Source: Cordylochernes scorpioides
Lineage: Eukaryota > Arthropoda > Arachnida > Pseudoscorpiones > Chernetidae
Assembly (NCBI GenBank): GCA_030710605.1
Contig: CP092875.1
Location: 68,338,754-68,402,753 of the forward strand
Length of the DNA: 64,000 nt
Direction of reading: 5' to 3'
Positions within the stretch are counted from its first letter, which is position 1; each line of letters opens with the position of its first letter. The position numbers were made by a program, and so were the translations under genes. This document shows positions 1 to 11,099 of this stretch, piece after piece. The notes under the pieces are model-generated. The model had not been told where the DNA came from. It searched no databases and saw only the letters and a list, made by a program, of their open reading frames with translations.

Positions 1-359
1 TGATAAAGCTGATCAAGATAAATATTTACAATGCATTGAGGTATCGGCAGAAGCCGGAAAAATTCCTTACATAATGGCGTAATCAACAGTTCAGAATACT
101 ATAGTATTTCTGATAAATCAGCAGAAAATATTTGATTTTTGGATTAAGCTGAACCAAGAATTAATGAAAATTATGAGGATTCGACCAAATTGATAGAAGT
201 AAATCTGCATTATTACCCAACAAACCGGGATTGGGCTCAGATATTGGGAGTAGAATAATCAGAATAAGATGATCAGATGAAACGCAAAAGGAAAATAAGA
301 ATATATCGTCTTCGTCTGAACAGGCTCGTAGGCCTCAGCCTGGCACATCTCACCAAATC

Positions 360-1255
360 AACACCACCCATGACAGGGCAGCCAAGCCATCTTAACCACC
401 AAAGAGGTATGCTGTTACAGAGCTGCAATACAGCAAACAGTAGCAGACCCTGAGTAATTCCAGGTAAGCTGCAGCCACCTTTGACCAGTTATGCTTTGTG
501 GAGTAGAGGCTCAATCTATCCTCGGTGGACGACACTAAGGCCCTGGGCGAAATGCTTGGAAAATCATCAGTATTACAAATAATGAAGATGTCAGATCAGC
601 CTTTGTTTGGGCTATTCGGCTAATTCTGGTGGAGCGCCTAGTTGAAGAGGGCCTCACCATTGGGGCCACTCTTCTGAAAACATTTCTTTATAGGAAACGG
701 TCGGAGAAGTTAGCGATTTGGAATTTCCCGATTTCTATATGTGACAAGTACTTCGTCGCGGCACTTCGCCCCAATGCAAGATGGTTTCTCTTAAACGTAA
801 ACGTAAAGACATGGATTACTGGCAGCAGGGAAACTTTGTTCTTCTAAATGAAGGCTTTACACCTAAACAGTTCCCTGATAAGTTGGTGATCATCTCCAAA
901 GGAGATATTGTTCACATTTGGTTATTTCGTGCGTATTCAATAAAAATCACTCTGTACCAAATATCTTTAATAGCTAAGGCCATAATCCCGATATACATGC
1001 TAAAAGGTAAAAAATCCTTTAAGTTTTCTATGAATGTGTATTTTATATTATTAATATGTTATCATAATAAAAAGTTCTCCCTTTAAATAATCATTAAAAT
1101 AATCCATTGAGTTTATCACCTACTATTAAACGTAATGGTGGTGATAAATAATGAGCTACAACATCACTTTAGTTAATTCAACAAAATGCCAACCTTTATA
1201 CCATGGCTTCGGCTAGGGCCTTAAACAGTATAGTACAAACTTTCAATTTCATACG
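360..1255 (+). pseudogene. Decayed coding-like remnant, unit A copy
   Basis: This stretch is less AT-rich than its surroundings and is repeated in diverged form at 16690-17440, which makes it the left part of macro-repeat units A and B. Short open stretches read as protein (for example EERLVEEGLTIGA-like text near 630-700), but frames break repeatedly between about 400 and 900 and no frame exceeds about 100 codons. The alignment with the second copy contains indels that shift frame, so neither copy is intact. I recognise no family; a retroelement gag or an old host exon are both possible. No promoter or splice signal is convincing. Confidence 0.4.
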
Positions 1256-1314
1256 ATGAAAACTGTAGTCATGAGAGGGAAAGAGCAAGTGTTTGTATTT
1301 ATCAAAAACTAGCG

Positions 1315-1965
1315 GATGTGCCCGGCTTCGCCCGGGTTTTACCCGAGTGAATGTTTGTCTAACGAAAATTTGTTAAAACAATTCTCTATAAACTTATAAA
1401 ATGTACTCGGCTTCGCCCGGGGTTTTACCCGAGTGAAGGTTTGTCTAGCGAACATTTGTTAAAACAATTCTCTAAAAACTTATTAAAAAAAAAGATATAT
1501 TTTGATAATTTGAAACTCGTAAATTTGAATCTCTCGATAAAGTGAACATTTTTTCCCGGTCCCTGTGTGCCGTGTCATCCTGAATTTTGTCATTCCTAAT
1601 TTTCTACATTAGAAAATCATAGTTTTATCTAGTGAACATTTTCTCCCGTGTCACATTGCCGTGTCATCCTGAGATAATCTTACTTTTGATAAATAATATT
1701 TAAGATAACAAACTTAGTGATAAGAAAACTTGTTATCATCGTCACAATGGGGGCGCTGCTTGCGAGTTAAATCTACAAATCTGCAAATAACTCTAAGGAT
1801 ATTCAAGATATTCAGGAAATTATTTTTCAAAAACCTTCCCGGGGATATACCTAATAATATCCCAAAATTTCACGGCGATTGGATGTATGGTTTTTGAATC
1901 TATAGAGTACAAACAAACAAACAAACAGACAGACAGACATTCAATTTTATATATATATAGATGTT
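1315..1965 (+). mobile_element. RTE-type LINE/SINE 3' end, 5'-truncated
   Basis: The segment opens with two near-tandem copies of a cggcttcgcccggg-type motif (1322 and 1408). It ends in a (acaa)n(acag)n tract (1912-1938) followed by a TA-rich tail at 1945-1965. That order, GC-rich motif, long UTR, acag repeat, TA tail, is typical of the 3' untranslated ends of RTE-clade LINEs and the SINEs that share them in many invertebrates. No reverse transcriptase coding remains. The corresponding part of unit B lacks it, so it inserted after duplication. Confidence 0.55.
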
Positions 1966-2309
1966 TGAAGGAAAGTGAAAAATGTGAATTTATGGTTCCA
2001 ATTTTAAGGAAAGAATACCATGTGAAATGTCTATTTGTAAAATACATTGTTTAAAATGAGATTTCTCCCTTTGGTTACTTAAATATACAATCATCCTCCA
2101 ATTTTAATACGTGATTTGATGGTCAAGAAAATCCACTGTCAAGGTGCTGGTCCATGGTCAAATACAAAAGATCCTAATTCCAAAATAGAGATAGCAATAA
2201 CATTCCCGTCCTTAGAATCCCTTGATAAATAATTACCTTGGCCATTTTTTATCTTCAGAATATTTTACATCACCTCAATATAATTTGGAAACATTGATAA
2301 TTTCAAATA

Positions 2310-2660
2310 TTGATAAGGTATTTGTCAAGAGGATTATTTTATAAAAAAGAAATAGCTATATCACCTATTGATATTGACACAAAAATTGTAAAATCCATTG
2401 ACTGTATCTTCAAACTAGCAGATTTGTCTCGTGACAAACCGATACCACATCAGCTTTGTCAAATTCAAAACGCTTCATCTGGAGCCCATAGTTTAATGTT
2501 AAGGCCATCGTCAGTTCAGAGCGGACTAAGAATTTTTAATATTCATAAGGCAACTATGAAATAATAAGAATTTAACAAAAATGCGGTCATCTGGTAAAAG
2601 GTTTCTTAAGGTAATCTATGGAAAAATTGAAAATCAATTTGAAAAAAATATATATATTGA
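2310..2660 (+). other. Repeated coding-like fragment, start of shared block in unit A
   Basis: This stretch has homologues at about 17505-17780, 36816-37120 and 62220-62510. In the 36816 copy a readable text ISPIEIDKNCETIGC...KLEDLASDKPTLQQLC is open for about 45 codons, while the unit A copy reads differently. I do not recognise the family. The copies mark the left end of the region common to all four macro-repeat units. Confidence 0.35.
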
Positions 2661-3021
2661 TCTGAAATGTAAAATATTGCTTTTCCTGTTATTAAATATT
2701 TAGAATGTTCGAATATATACAAAGGGTATTGTGAATATTATTGTAAGATGGGGTGTCATCTATGTTTTCTATCATTTCTCCAACTGATGAATGACTATTA
2801 TAATGAACAGTGACACAGCATGAGTGAGTTTGAAAATTATTTATTGATTGCAAAACCGTTTTTTATTTTTATTTTGTAGGATAGAAGTGAGGAAATTTAT
2901 AATTTAGAGCAGACTGGTTAAAACATCTATAAAACACACAAAAAAAGATTAGTTCAAAGTAGTGGTGATAGGAAGTAACTGTTGTTGAAATATATGAATA
3001 ATAATAATATATAATAATAAC

Positions 3022-3110
3022 ATTTGCTCGTGGTCAGGAGATGCCTTATTTATTTTTAATATCAACACCTGACCCACTTATCTTTTATTTTTTTCTATTG
3101 TTTTTTCATA
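3022..3110 (+). mobile_element. Retrozyme 3' fragment
   Basis: The text gctcgtggtcaggagatgcc, then a 'caacacctgac' phrase and 'cttttatttttttct', follows the same order as the end of each 350-bp retrozyme monomer in 37147-39560. It lies inside a TA/ATA-rich expansion (about 2997-3150) that other unit copies lack. No hammerhead motif is retained. Confidence 0.6.
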
Positions 3111-4500
3111 ATAATATATATATATAATATATAATAAATAAATAAAATATGAAAGTTTAGAGTTGCATTGGTAAAAATATATTAGAAATTAATATTAGAT
3201 CAACATGGTATGTTTGTAGGTATATTTTAATGAATATTTCTTGAAATTAAAAATACATCAATATGATATTCAGAAAGAAATAATATTCCACCAAATTATT
3301 TTTACAATATTAATGATAGGCCTTTAAGAAATATAAATTAGAAAATTATATAAGCATATTTAGAAGTAAATGTAATTGAATTATTGTTAATTAATTATTT
3401 CAAAGTATGAGCTCGTTTCAGTGGTGAATAGGCATCCTATAGGCAAAATTCATAAATTCTTTAAACTCATTAATTTGAATGAATTAATTAGTTTGAAAGT
3501 TAATAAAATATATTTCAAGACTTTGAGATCTTTTGTAATTTAACAATATAAAAACAATATGGTATACAACTATATTCTCTTGATAACACATATGATATTT
3601 TCATTAATTTATAGAAGTTGATTAATAATAAGCATATCTGTTGATGCTATGAAGCAGTTTTAGAGAAGAGATCCCTCATTTTGGATCACATGTTGAATTG
3701 AACAAAGGAACAGTTCTTCTGATGGTCTTGGAGTGACTCAAATATAAAATATGACTACAGTGACCACCTCATAGCAGATGATCTTAGTATAAATCAACTG
3801 TAAATTACCATTAAGCACCATCTCAAAGCAGATGATTTTTATATAATTCAAATATAAATTTCAACATGGCGACCACCTCAAATCAGATGATCTTGGTATA
3901 ATTCAACTCTAAATTAACTTTAGACAACCATCTCAAAGCAGATGATTTTGATATTATGGAAATTATAATTCCAAATTTTGGCAAACAACTTTGATAGAAG
4001 ATGATTTTGGTATAGTTCAACTATAGAGAACAAATGAAATCACCTCATCACAGATGTTATTTGTTCAATTTACATATTTATTCGTCAACTTTAAAATTTT
4101 ATATAAGATATGACTTTGACATTAATACCCTGAATAAATATACTCTTAGTAGATGATATTAATGATGATTTGATTTCAAAATGAAAATATCTTTTCCATT
4201 TTCTCTCATTTTATCAGGGTAACAGTTGTATATCTGTGAAAATAATGATATATAATACTACGTAAATATTCTCTAACAGTAATGAGCTAATATGTTGGTT
4301 ATTCTTTTCATCGTTGACCTTCATTATCAAGAGAAATCATATTTTTCAATTTGTTAGTGAAGGTTTTTGGCAACTACATAAATATACTTTTAGCGAAACA
4401 ATGTAATGATTACAAAGTTTTAAACAATAAATATATATCTAGTATAGGCGCGTAGTCAGCAAATAGTGGTTCAATTATATTCGTAGATTTCAGAAATGTA
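3110..4500. repeat. AT-rich shared spacer with 'cagatgat' phrase repeats
   Basis: There is no gene here. Between about 3720 and 4060 a short phrase (ccatctcaaagcagatgatt and variants, spaced 60-70 bp) recurs five or six times, which suggests an old, decayed tandem repeat. The same stretch recurs at 18650-19060, 41690-42080 and 63430-63790. Confidence 0.5.
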
Positions 4501-4765
4501 CTTTATGATAAATCATTGGATTATCAATCCAAGTCAGCCCCATAGCCCCATCCAGTGGACCAGTCTGTGGCCATCCCCTGAACCACATAGACCCAATTGC
4601 CTAGCCTATGACCTAACCAGAGCCCCGCGATCCAGTAGCCTAGTCAGTAGCCAACCCTTCAGCCAGCCATTGAAACAACAACATGCCAAGTGCCAGCTCT
4701 ACCTTATCTCAGGGTATACCCTACATTGGTTGTTGAGACTCTGAATCATTAAAAGGAGATTTAGT
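4500..4765 (+). repeat. Left long inverted repeat of satellite block, unit A
   Basis: This GC-rich segment starts near 'cagccccatag' and aligns as reverse complement with 8770-8995 over roughly 230 bp, at an estimated 65-75 % identity by eye. Matching landmarks include ccagtctgtggcc, catagac/catagat, acatgcca and gagactctgaat. Equivalent left arms lie at 19500-19745 and 42525-42785. An 82-codon open frame here has no family resemblance and is probably incidental. Confidence 0.6.
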
Positions 4766-4966
4766 ACTGAACAAATATAATTATAAAAAAAAAATTAAAA
4801 TTACTTCCTGTGTGTATAAAAATGTGAATTTACCATCAGTACTAGAAACACAAATGGATAGAAGACTGAGCAAAAAAGAAACCGAGAGAGTAGAGGAAAG
4901 ATATTTGGAGTTTGAAATAGAAGGAATTCAGAAATATTTTCTGAAATATTAAGCATTTCAGCTTAT

Positions 4967-6465
4967 CAAAAAGGAATAACAAACTCCAATATCAGAAGTA
5001 TATTGGAGACTAGAACAAAAAGGAATAACAAACTCCAATATCAAGAGTATATTGAAGATCTAGAACAAAAAGGAATAACAAAATCCAATATCAAGAATAT
5101 ATTGGAGATATAGAGAACAAAACGGAATAACATATTCCAATATCAAGAGTATATTGGAAATCTGGACCAAAAAGGAATAAGAAACTCCAATATCAAGAAT
5201 ATATTGGAGATCTAGAACAAAAAGGAATAACGAACCCCAATATCAAGGGTATATTGGGGATCTAGAACAAAAAGAAATAACAAACCACAATATTAAGAGT
5301 ATATTGGAGATCTGGACCAAAAAGAATAACAAACCACAATATTAGGAGTATATTGGAGATCTAGTCCAAAAAGGAGTAACAAACTCCAATATCAATATTA
5401 TATTGGAGATGTGGACCAAAAAGAAATAACAAACCCCAATATCAAGAGTATATTGGAGATCCGGACAAAAAAGGAATAACAAACTCCAATATCAAGAGTA
5501 TATTGGAGATCTAGTCTAAAAAGGAATAACAAACCACAATATCAAGGGTATATTGTGGATTTATAACAAAGAGGAATAACAAACTCCAATATCAAGGTTA
5601 TATTGGAGATCTAGAACAAAAAGGAAAAACAAACCCCAATAACAAGGGTATATTGGATATCTAGACCAAAAAGGAGTAACAAACTCCAATATCAAGAGTA
5701 TATTGGAGATCTAGAAAAAAAGGAATAACAACCCCCAATATCAAGAGTATATTGGAGATCTAGAACAATAAGGAAAAACAAACCCCAATATCAAGGGTAT
5801 ATTGGAGATCTATAACAAAAAGGAATAACTGACTCCAATATCAAGGTTATATTAGAGATCTAGAACAAAAAGGAATAACAACCCCCAATATCAAGGGTAT
5901 ATTGGGGATCTAGACCAAAAAGGAGTAACAAACTCCAATATCAAGTGTATATTGGAGATATAGAACAAAAAGGAAAAACAAACCCCAATATCAAGGGTAT
6001 ATTGGATATCTAGACCAAAAAGAAGTAACAAACTCCAATGTCAAGAGTATATTGTAGATCTAGAACAAAATGGAATAACAACCCCCAATATCAAGAATAT
6101 ATTGGAGATCTAGAGAACAAAAAGGAATAACAACCTCCAATATTAAGGGTATATTGAGGGTCTAGAACAAAAAGAAATAACAAACTCCTATATCAAGAAT
6201 ATATTGGAGATCTAGAACAATAAGGAGTAACAAACCCCAATGTCAAGGTTATATTGGAGATCTGGACCAAAAAGGAGTAACGAACTCCAATATCAAGATT
6301 ATATTGGAGATCTAGAACAAAAATGAATATCAACCCCCAATATCAAGGGTATATTGGGGATCTAGAGCAAAAAGGAATAACAATCTCCAATATCAAGGTT
6401 AAATTGGAGATCAAGACCAAAAAGGAATAACATACCCCAATATCTAGAGTGTATTGGGGGTCAAA
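4967..6465. repeat. 50-bp hairpin satellite array, about 30 monomers
   Basis: A monomer of 49-50 bp repeats head to tail: an A-rich run (aaaaaggaataacaaa), then ctccaatat, a loop around caagag, atattggag, and atctagaac. Each monomer contains its own inverted repeat (ctccaatat / atattggag), so RNA or single strands could form a row of hairpins. Variant monomers often change both arms together (cccc with gggg at 5230 and 6335, ccac with gtgg at 5530, ttcc with ggaa at 5125), although several monomers do not match. No coding sequence is present. Confidence 0.9.
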
Positions 6466-6780
6466 TGAAATTGAAATAATAATGATAATAAATTCACATT
6501 TTAATAAGTGTTATTGAATTAATTCTATCTCTATATAGTTAAACTAATATTAAGAAGGATTCAAAGAAGACATTAATAAATTTATCTATTTTATTGAAAA
6601 AGCATTTTTAAAGAAATAGTTTTTAAATATGATAAATTGTTTGTGTGATACTAATATGAAATAAGTTGCTACCAAAATAAAATTTAAAAAATTAATTGTT
6701 TTATTATAATTTTATTTCACAGAATAGCCTCGGTAGAAAAGTTAAATAATATATAATATAGATACAGGGAGAGATAGATT
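6466..6780. other. AT-rich spacer, nothing recognised
   Basis: This AT-rich DNA is conserved in position in units B (21150-21470) and C (44490-44815). I see no gene, RNA or mobile-element end. Confidence 0.5.
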
Positions 6781-7660
6781 GGTTAAAATCTTTTCATTAC
6801 AAGAGGCGGATCATTTGAACTTCTTTTGAAGTCGAAACCGATGAGAACGACCAGTTGACCTCCAGAATCACTTTGTGGGAAGCAAACATCTTGGGATGGT
6901 TGAAGGTAGCGGCAACTCCATATACTGTTTATAAGCGATCTATCGCATAGTTGGCAGACCTCGAGGCAGATTTTTCAGGATGTCGTGGCATGTAGTGTCC
7001 CGAAAGGTTATTGAGGCGTAGGTCGGCTGAGGAGATTAAGCGGAGGCGACACAAATGAAGGGAATGTCCAATCACGCCCTCAGCTTTGAAGAAAATATTT
7101 GTAGGAGAAGCTGAATCTAGATTCCTTCCCGCGAACAGGCTGTGGATGTGTGTGAGGGTCATTGTTAAATTCGCAGGACGACATTTTTTTTCCTCGTGCA
7201 CCACCCGGAAGTTGATGACCTGTAGTAGACGCTAGTAGAGGCTCCAGGAGCGCAGCCCGCGTTGAGCATCCTTAAATAAGAATATTTAATGGGAAGGCTC
7301 TTCAGACTTGAGACCGCGCAAGGAAGACAGCAGGTCTGGTGACCTGACGGGAGTTTTGTCATCTTGCAGACTTGTAGAAATAAAACTAACAAAGAGCAGA
7401 ATCAGGTTATTCAGATCAACGATGCTGTACAACTACGAAAGGCTTTAGGGACATGGTCATCTTGGAGGAAACTCTTGGCTTTGAAACGGCGATGATATCC
7501 TTGAGTCGGTCTCTGAAAATGTCGATCATAGCAGCCATTGCCACAAAGTTTTCTCGGCGATCTTCAGTCTGTTTTCCCTAATCTACCCAGCATCTACCAC
7601 CAAAATGTAACATAGAAATTGGGACAGGCAACTTAAGAATCACACGGGTCACAAGATTCA
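6780..7660 (-). pseudogene. LTR-element-like remnant with gag-like start, unit A
   Basis: Read on the minus strand, the right edge shows a TTACA-type LTR end followed by a primer-binding-like TGGTGGTAGATGCTGGG (about 7580-7605), then an open start AMAAMIDIFRDRLKDI (about 7500-7550). The same order is seen in the TRIM at 28007-28687. Downstream open stretches (6929-7204, 7165-7392) are interrupted, and I could not identify protease, RT or a matching second LTR. Copies at 21470-22310 and 44815-45690 are broken in the same way. I infer a decayed non-autonomous LTR element; a diverged gene fragment is the alternative. Confidence 0.4.
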
Positions 7661-7839
7661 CGCACACAAAGGTTAAGGAAGTGTCACCAATATGTATATT
7701 ATGAAAAATCTATTTGTGTAGTTGAGTCATATAAATAAAATCATAAATGAATATCTTCAATCTTTTTATATTTCATTTTTAACGTTTCAGCCACTTGCCC
7801 TCTTTAGGAAAACTCTATTTGTTATTTTGTGTCAAAAAG

Positions 7840-8045
7840 CGATCAAAATTTTATATATTTATATAAAAAAAGCCTACCTAGATTTGTTGAAGAAAAAAAA
7901 AACATTTTTTTATCTAACATATCGAGGTAAGCTTTTTTTATATAAATATATTTGCTATAGTTTCAAAAATAGAGCTATCCATAAATTAATATTTAATTAA
8001 GATGGCATATATTTTGATCTAATATATGCCTTTTTAATTAATTAT
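7840..8045. repeat. Two adjacent AT-rich inverted repeats
   Basis: 7845-7955 pairs a 'tatatttatataaaaaaagc' arm with its reverse complement about 80 bp later. 7990-8040 pairs ttaattaag/ggcatata with tatatgcctttttaatt. Both recur in units B (22535-22730) and C (51065-51255), and a related 'ggcatatattgga' hairpin lies at 15055-15130. They are MITE-like or foldback remnants without coding. Confidence 0.6.
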
Positions 8046-8291
8046 TTCCAAGTGTGTTTACTTTGTATTTAAATTCTGAGTAGACTAATATTTTAAAGAG
8101 CGTGGAGCGTGTACTCCATACTCAATAAATAATAAAAAATAATTCAATATTAATGAATAAAATTCAAATATATCTGGACAGAGGGGTAAAATATAAAAGT
8201 GGTTGGAAACACTGGAAAAATATAAAAAGTTGAAGATATTCATTTATTAGTAAATTAAATTTAATTGCCATCTATCGTTAGAATTTTACAC

Positions 8292-8500
8292 AAATAAATT
8301 TACTGGCAATGCGCTTCTTTTAAATATCATCAAATATTATCTCTGCAGACCTTACTGCAATGATATGAGTTATTGAATGAGAGGGTTCACTACTGATGAG
8401 CCAAACCCTCTCATTCAATAACTCATATCATTGCAGTAAGGTCTGTAGAGATAATATTTGATGATATTTAAAAGAAGCGCATTGGCCGTAAATTTATAAA
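8292..8500. repeat. Near-perfect palindrome with about 81-bp arms, unit A
   Basis: The left arm (8305-8385) and right arm (8406-8487) are reverse complements with one or two mismatches. The 20-nt loop is ttcactactgatgagccaaa. The inner stem gagaggg/ccctctc and the loop match the second hairpin of the hammerhead-like motif at 25850-25915, but the first hairpin (GAAA side) is missing. Copies: 22981-23184 and 51505-51711. Confidence 0.85.
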
Positions 8501-8529
8501 AAAATATTTATATTTAAATCAAATATACA

Positions 8530-8690
8530 GGTTGGACCATAAGACCCGAAACTTTTTATTTTTTATTAAAATTTAAAGGCAAACTAAAATTAAAACTAAA
8601 ATTATTTTAATCTAGTTTGCCTTTCAATTTTTAACAAAAATAAAAGGGTTCAGGATTACTGGCCAATCTGGAATCAATTGGAACCTCTAA
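8530..8690. mobile_element. MITE with long imperfect terminal inverted repeats, unit A
   Basis: A 'ttggaccataagacccgaaa' end is mirrored, with mismatches, by an 'agggttcaggattactggcc' end. Internally, aaaggcaaact and agtttgccttt pair, so most of the 160 bp folds back. There is no coding sequence. Copies at 23215-23360 and 51746-51890 carry an indel in the right arm. Confidence 0.65.
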
Positions 8691-8769
8691 AATTAGTTTA
8701 ATTTATATAGGGATAGAATTAAATCAACAAAAAAGGTTTCACACTCAAATTTGTTCAGTACTTCATTAC

Positions 8770-8995
8770 GTATATTTATTCAGAGTCCCATCGTAAATGT
8801 TGGGATACCACAAGATAAAGTAGAGCAAGCAGTTGGCATGCTGTTGATGAAAATCATGGCCAGCTTAGAGTCAGCACACGTCCCAGTCCACCGAATCAAT
8901 AGGGCCCAAGGAAATGTCACAAGCCAGGCCAAAGGATCTATGGGTTCAAGGGGGAGGCCACAGACTAGTCCTCTGAGGCTATGGGGCTCACTTTC
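8770..8995 (-). repeat. Right long inverted repeat of satellite block, unit A
   Basis: This is the reverse-complement partner of 4500-4765 and ends at ctatggggct. A plus-strand frame (8751-9227) reads through it, with text such as IPQDKVEQAVGMLL and VHRINRAQG that is shared with the frames at 23437-23676 and 51964-52203. The reading frame is preserved in the three copies, but the left arm does not preserve it, so coding function is doubtful. I recognise no family. Confidence 0.55.
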
Positions 8996-9069
8996 TCTGT
9001 ATGTCCTGTGTTATGTAATTATAGAAAGAATTGATAGTATTTGGTTCTCAAAAGGTGGCTTAAGAAGCT

Positions 9070-9235
9070 ATTTATCCAGGAAGGGAGTCGCGAGAGAGGT
9101 GGTATACAACCCCACCCCCCTCCTGGAGGGCTCCCACCCACGCCCCTCCAGAGTGGAGTCCACACCCTCAAAAAGTAGAGTTTCTAAGCATACTATTCTA
9201 TTGACTCCCCCTGCACTCCCTTCCTGATCATGACA
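9070..9235. mobile_element. GC-rich segment of about 160 bp ending in caggaagggag inverted ends
   Basis: Both ends carry an 11-12-bp inverted repeat (caggaagggagt ... actcccttcctg). The inside is C-rich (accccacccccctcctggag). Copies at 23760-23925 and 52285-52450 have slightly decayed ends. It could be a small MITE or a SINE. Open frames on both strands are probably incidental. Confidence 0.45.
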
Positions 9236-9947
9236 TAGGATTTCATCATTATCCATTGATAGCAGTTCGAGCTGAAATTGACTCTTTCAACTTGATCATA
9301 TTTGCACCATATTTCCATAGTCATCACAATACTGCTGCACAGTTTAAACGGTATTTTTGTACCTTTTCCCTCTATATGAAAATCAGAGGTTTAACCTGAA
9401 GGGCAGCGTCCAAGGTCCAGTAAATGGCGCCAAAATAATAAGGCTTCTTCAAAACGATTTTGGGGCTATATTAGTCAAAGGGCTACAACAACAGCTTGTA
9501 TTTTTGCCATGGTTTGATGTATAACTTACACAATCAATATTCTACCAGTGTTATGTGGTCATCAAATTCAAAAGGATATTTTACACTTTCACATCCTTGT
9601 GAATGATGCTGTGGATTTCAAGATAATGTAATCCCTAAAGTATTTGAATGGTGTAAAACCTTGCCTTGTCCCCATAATTTTTTACATTCATTCATATAAT
9701 GGAGGAAATTGATTCCTTTCAAAAATTCATTGCTAAAATGTAAAATTAAAACTAGCTCCAAAAGAAAAGGAATACCTTTGGTAATTAGAAGTATTTGTCT
9801 CTCTGTTTAGATTTCTTCGGAATTTCTATCATTAGCACGGAATATTTGACTGAACCCAACTCTAGAAATATGATAATCCTTTAAAATCGTCATTTTCAGG
9901 CATACTATTGATCTAGTTGAAATGAAAAAAGGTAAATTCTGTATTAC

Positions 9948-10017
9948 CGCAGTTAGGCAAGCTTCCTCTTCTGGAGCTGCACTTTCACTCTGGAGGAGAA
10001 GATCAGGAGCAGCCAAC
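9948..10017 (-). CDS. Candidate 70-nt internal exon, unit A copy
   Basis: On the minus strand a pyrimidine-rich acceptor (ctagctttgtttttag) precedes a 70-nt segment, followed by a GTAATA donor. Only one frame is open, and it reads LAAPDLLLQSESAAPEEEAC and then LTA. The same segment with the same splice signals occurs at 24696-24765 and 53223-53292. Substitutions among copies are a mixture of silent and replacement changes. I do not recognise the protein, and I could not identify a phase-compatible neighbouring exon with confidence. It may be a fragment of a host gene copied with the macro-repeat. Confidence 0.4.
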
Positions 10018-10049
10018 CTAAAAACAAAGCTAGTAATTAGAAGGGACAT

Positions 10050-10640
10050 TTATATATAATATTAAATACACATTTGATAATGGGTCGTAAAATTGTTTGA
10101 AGCTATTGGTACTAACTGTGTTTTTGTACACATTTATTATAATTAAAATTCCATTGCGTTTGAAATTTGTATAGTAGCAAAGTTCATAAGAAATACGAAA
10201 TTATAATTTACCAAAGAGTATGAAACCCATATATATAATTCTACCATAATGGCTGATGCAACGCACAGGTTCTCTCCGAGGAATATTTGCAAAATAGGAA
10301 AAAATTAACAAAGAAAGGGCTTATAAAAAACGCAGCGAATGAAAACAAGAGGTGGAAAAGATAATGGTTTCAGGCCAATTCTCTATTTCAAAATATTCTT
10401 TAAGGATTCATGAAATCTTCAGAAATTTACAAAGATATGTTTATTTGTCAAAGTGGCTAGGCTATTGTTGTGCTGTTTGGTGTGAAGATATTGATTTTTA
10501 AAAGAAAGATCACTCATCCTGTCGAAAAATAAAAGATAAACTTAAAGTTTACTATTTATTGCATTCTTTATGTAGCGGACTAGAGTATTCCGCGTGACAA
10601 AACCACAATACATTTGTAATAAGTATTAAGCCTTTTTTAA
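10050..10640. other. AT-rich DNA, nothing recognised
   Basis: This is the start of the unit A-specific stretch. There is no gene, RNA, repeat or transposon end that I can support. Confidence 0.5.
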
Positions 10641-10829
10641 TGAGATATTTGACTTTTACCTTTACATATCAATATAAAACAATAGGAATTTCATATAAAT
10701 TTGATGAGAAAATATATTTGCACTATATTAAAATATATATTTCTTTAAATTATCATTCGACCAAGCATTTGATAAGAAAACATCTAAGCATATCCTCACT
10801 CGACCAGATCCATTCGCATAGGGTAAATT

Positions 10830-11045
10830 ATATATTGGAAGATGTCTCACAGTTTAAGTTAACTTTGTCACCCACGTTGTCCATCCCAATTGTTCCAGCT
10901 AGATATGGAGGAACATTACTCACATGTGGACTGGACGTGCTGAATTTTGTAGGAAACCACAGCCTTCTTGGTCTCGGAGTAGATTTAAATTTGGTTTCTA
11001 CTCTTTTACTGGAGTTTCACCGCAGTAGGAACATGGGAGAATGAT
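10830..11045 (-). pseudogene. Short coding-like segment, possibly Ig-like
   Basis: This stretch is less AT-rich than its flanks. On the minus strand about 62 codons are open between a stop near 11025 and one near 10830, ending in the text TIGMDNVGDKVNLNCET. The GDKVNLNC phrase resembles the B-strand and first cysteine of immunoglobulin-like domains, but it is short and other frames are also open (plus strand 10640-11044). I regard it as a possible exon fragment with low certainty. Confidence 0.2.
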
Positions 11046-11099
11046 CCAGAATCCAGAATTTCACAGCACACTACACCAAATAGAACAACTAGGTTACCT

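Noticed and set aside
4496..4744. 82-codon frame as a gene, also at 42515-42763
   Set aside because: It lies in a long inverted repeat, lacks any family signature, and the unit B copy does not keep it open.
4967..6465. Regular 50-bp repeats resembling a CRISPR array
   Set aside because: There are no unique spacers; the whole monomer repeats with small variation, it occurs in three copies in an animal-type genome, and no cas genes are present. It is a satellite.
7722..8000. 92-codon AT-rich frame
   Set aside because: Low-complexity Lys/Phe/Tyr/Ile translation over AT-rich inverted repeats; not conserved in units B and C.
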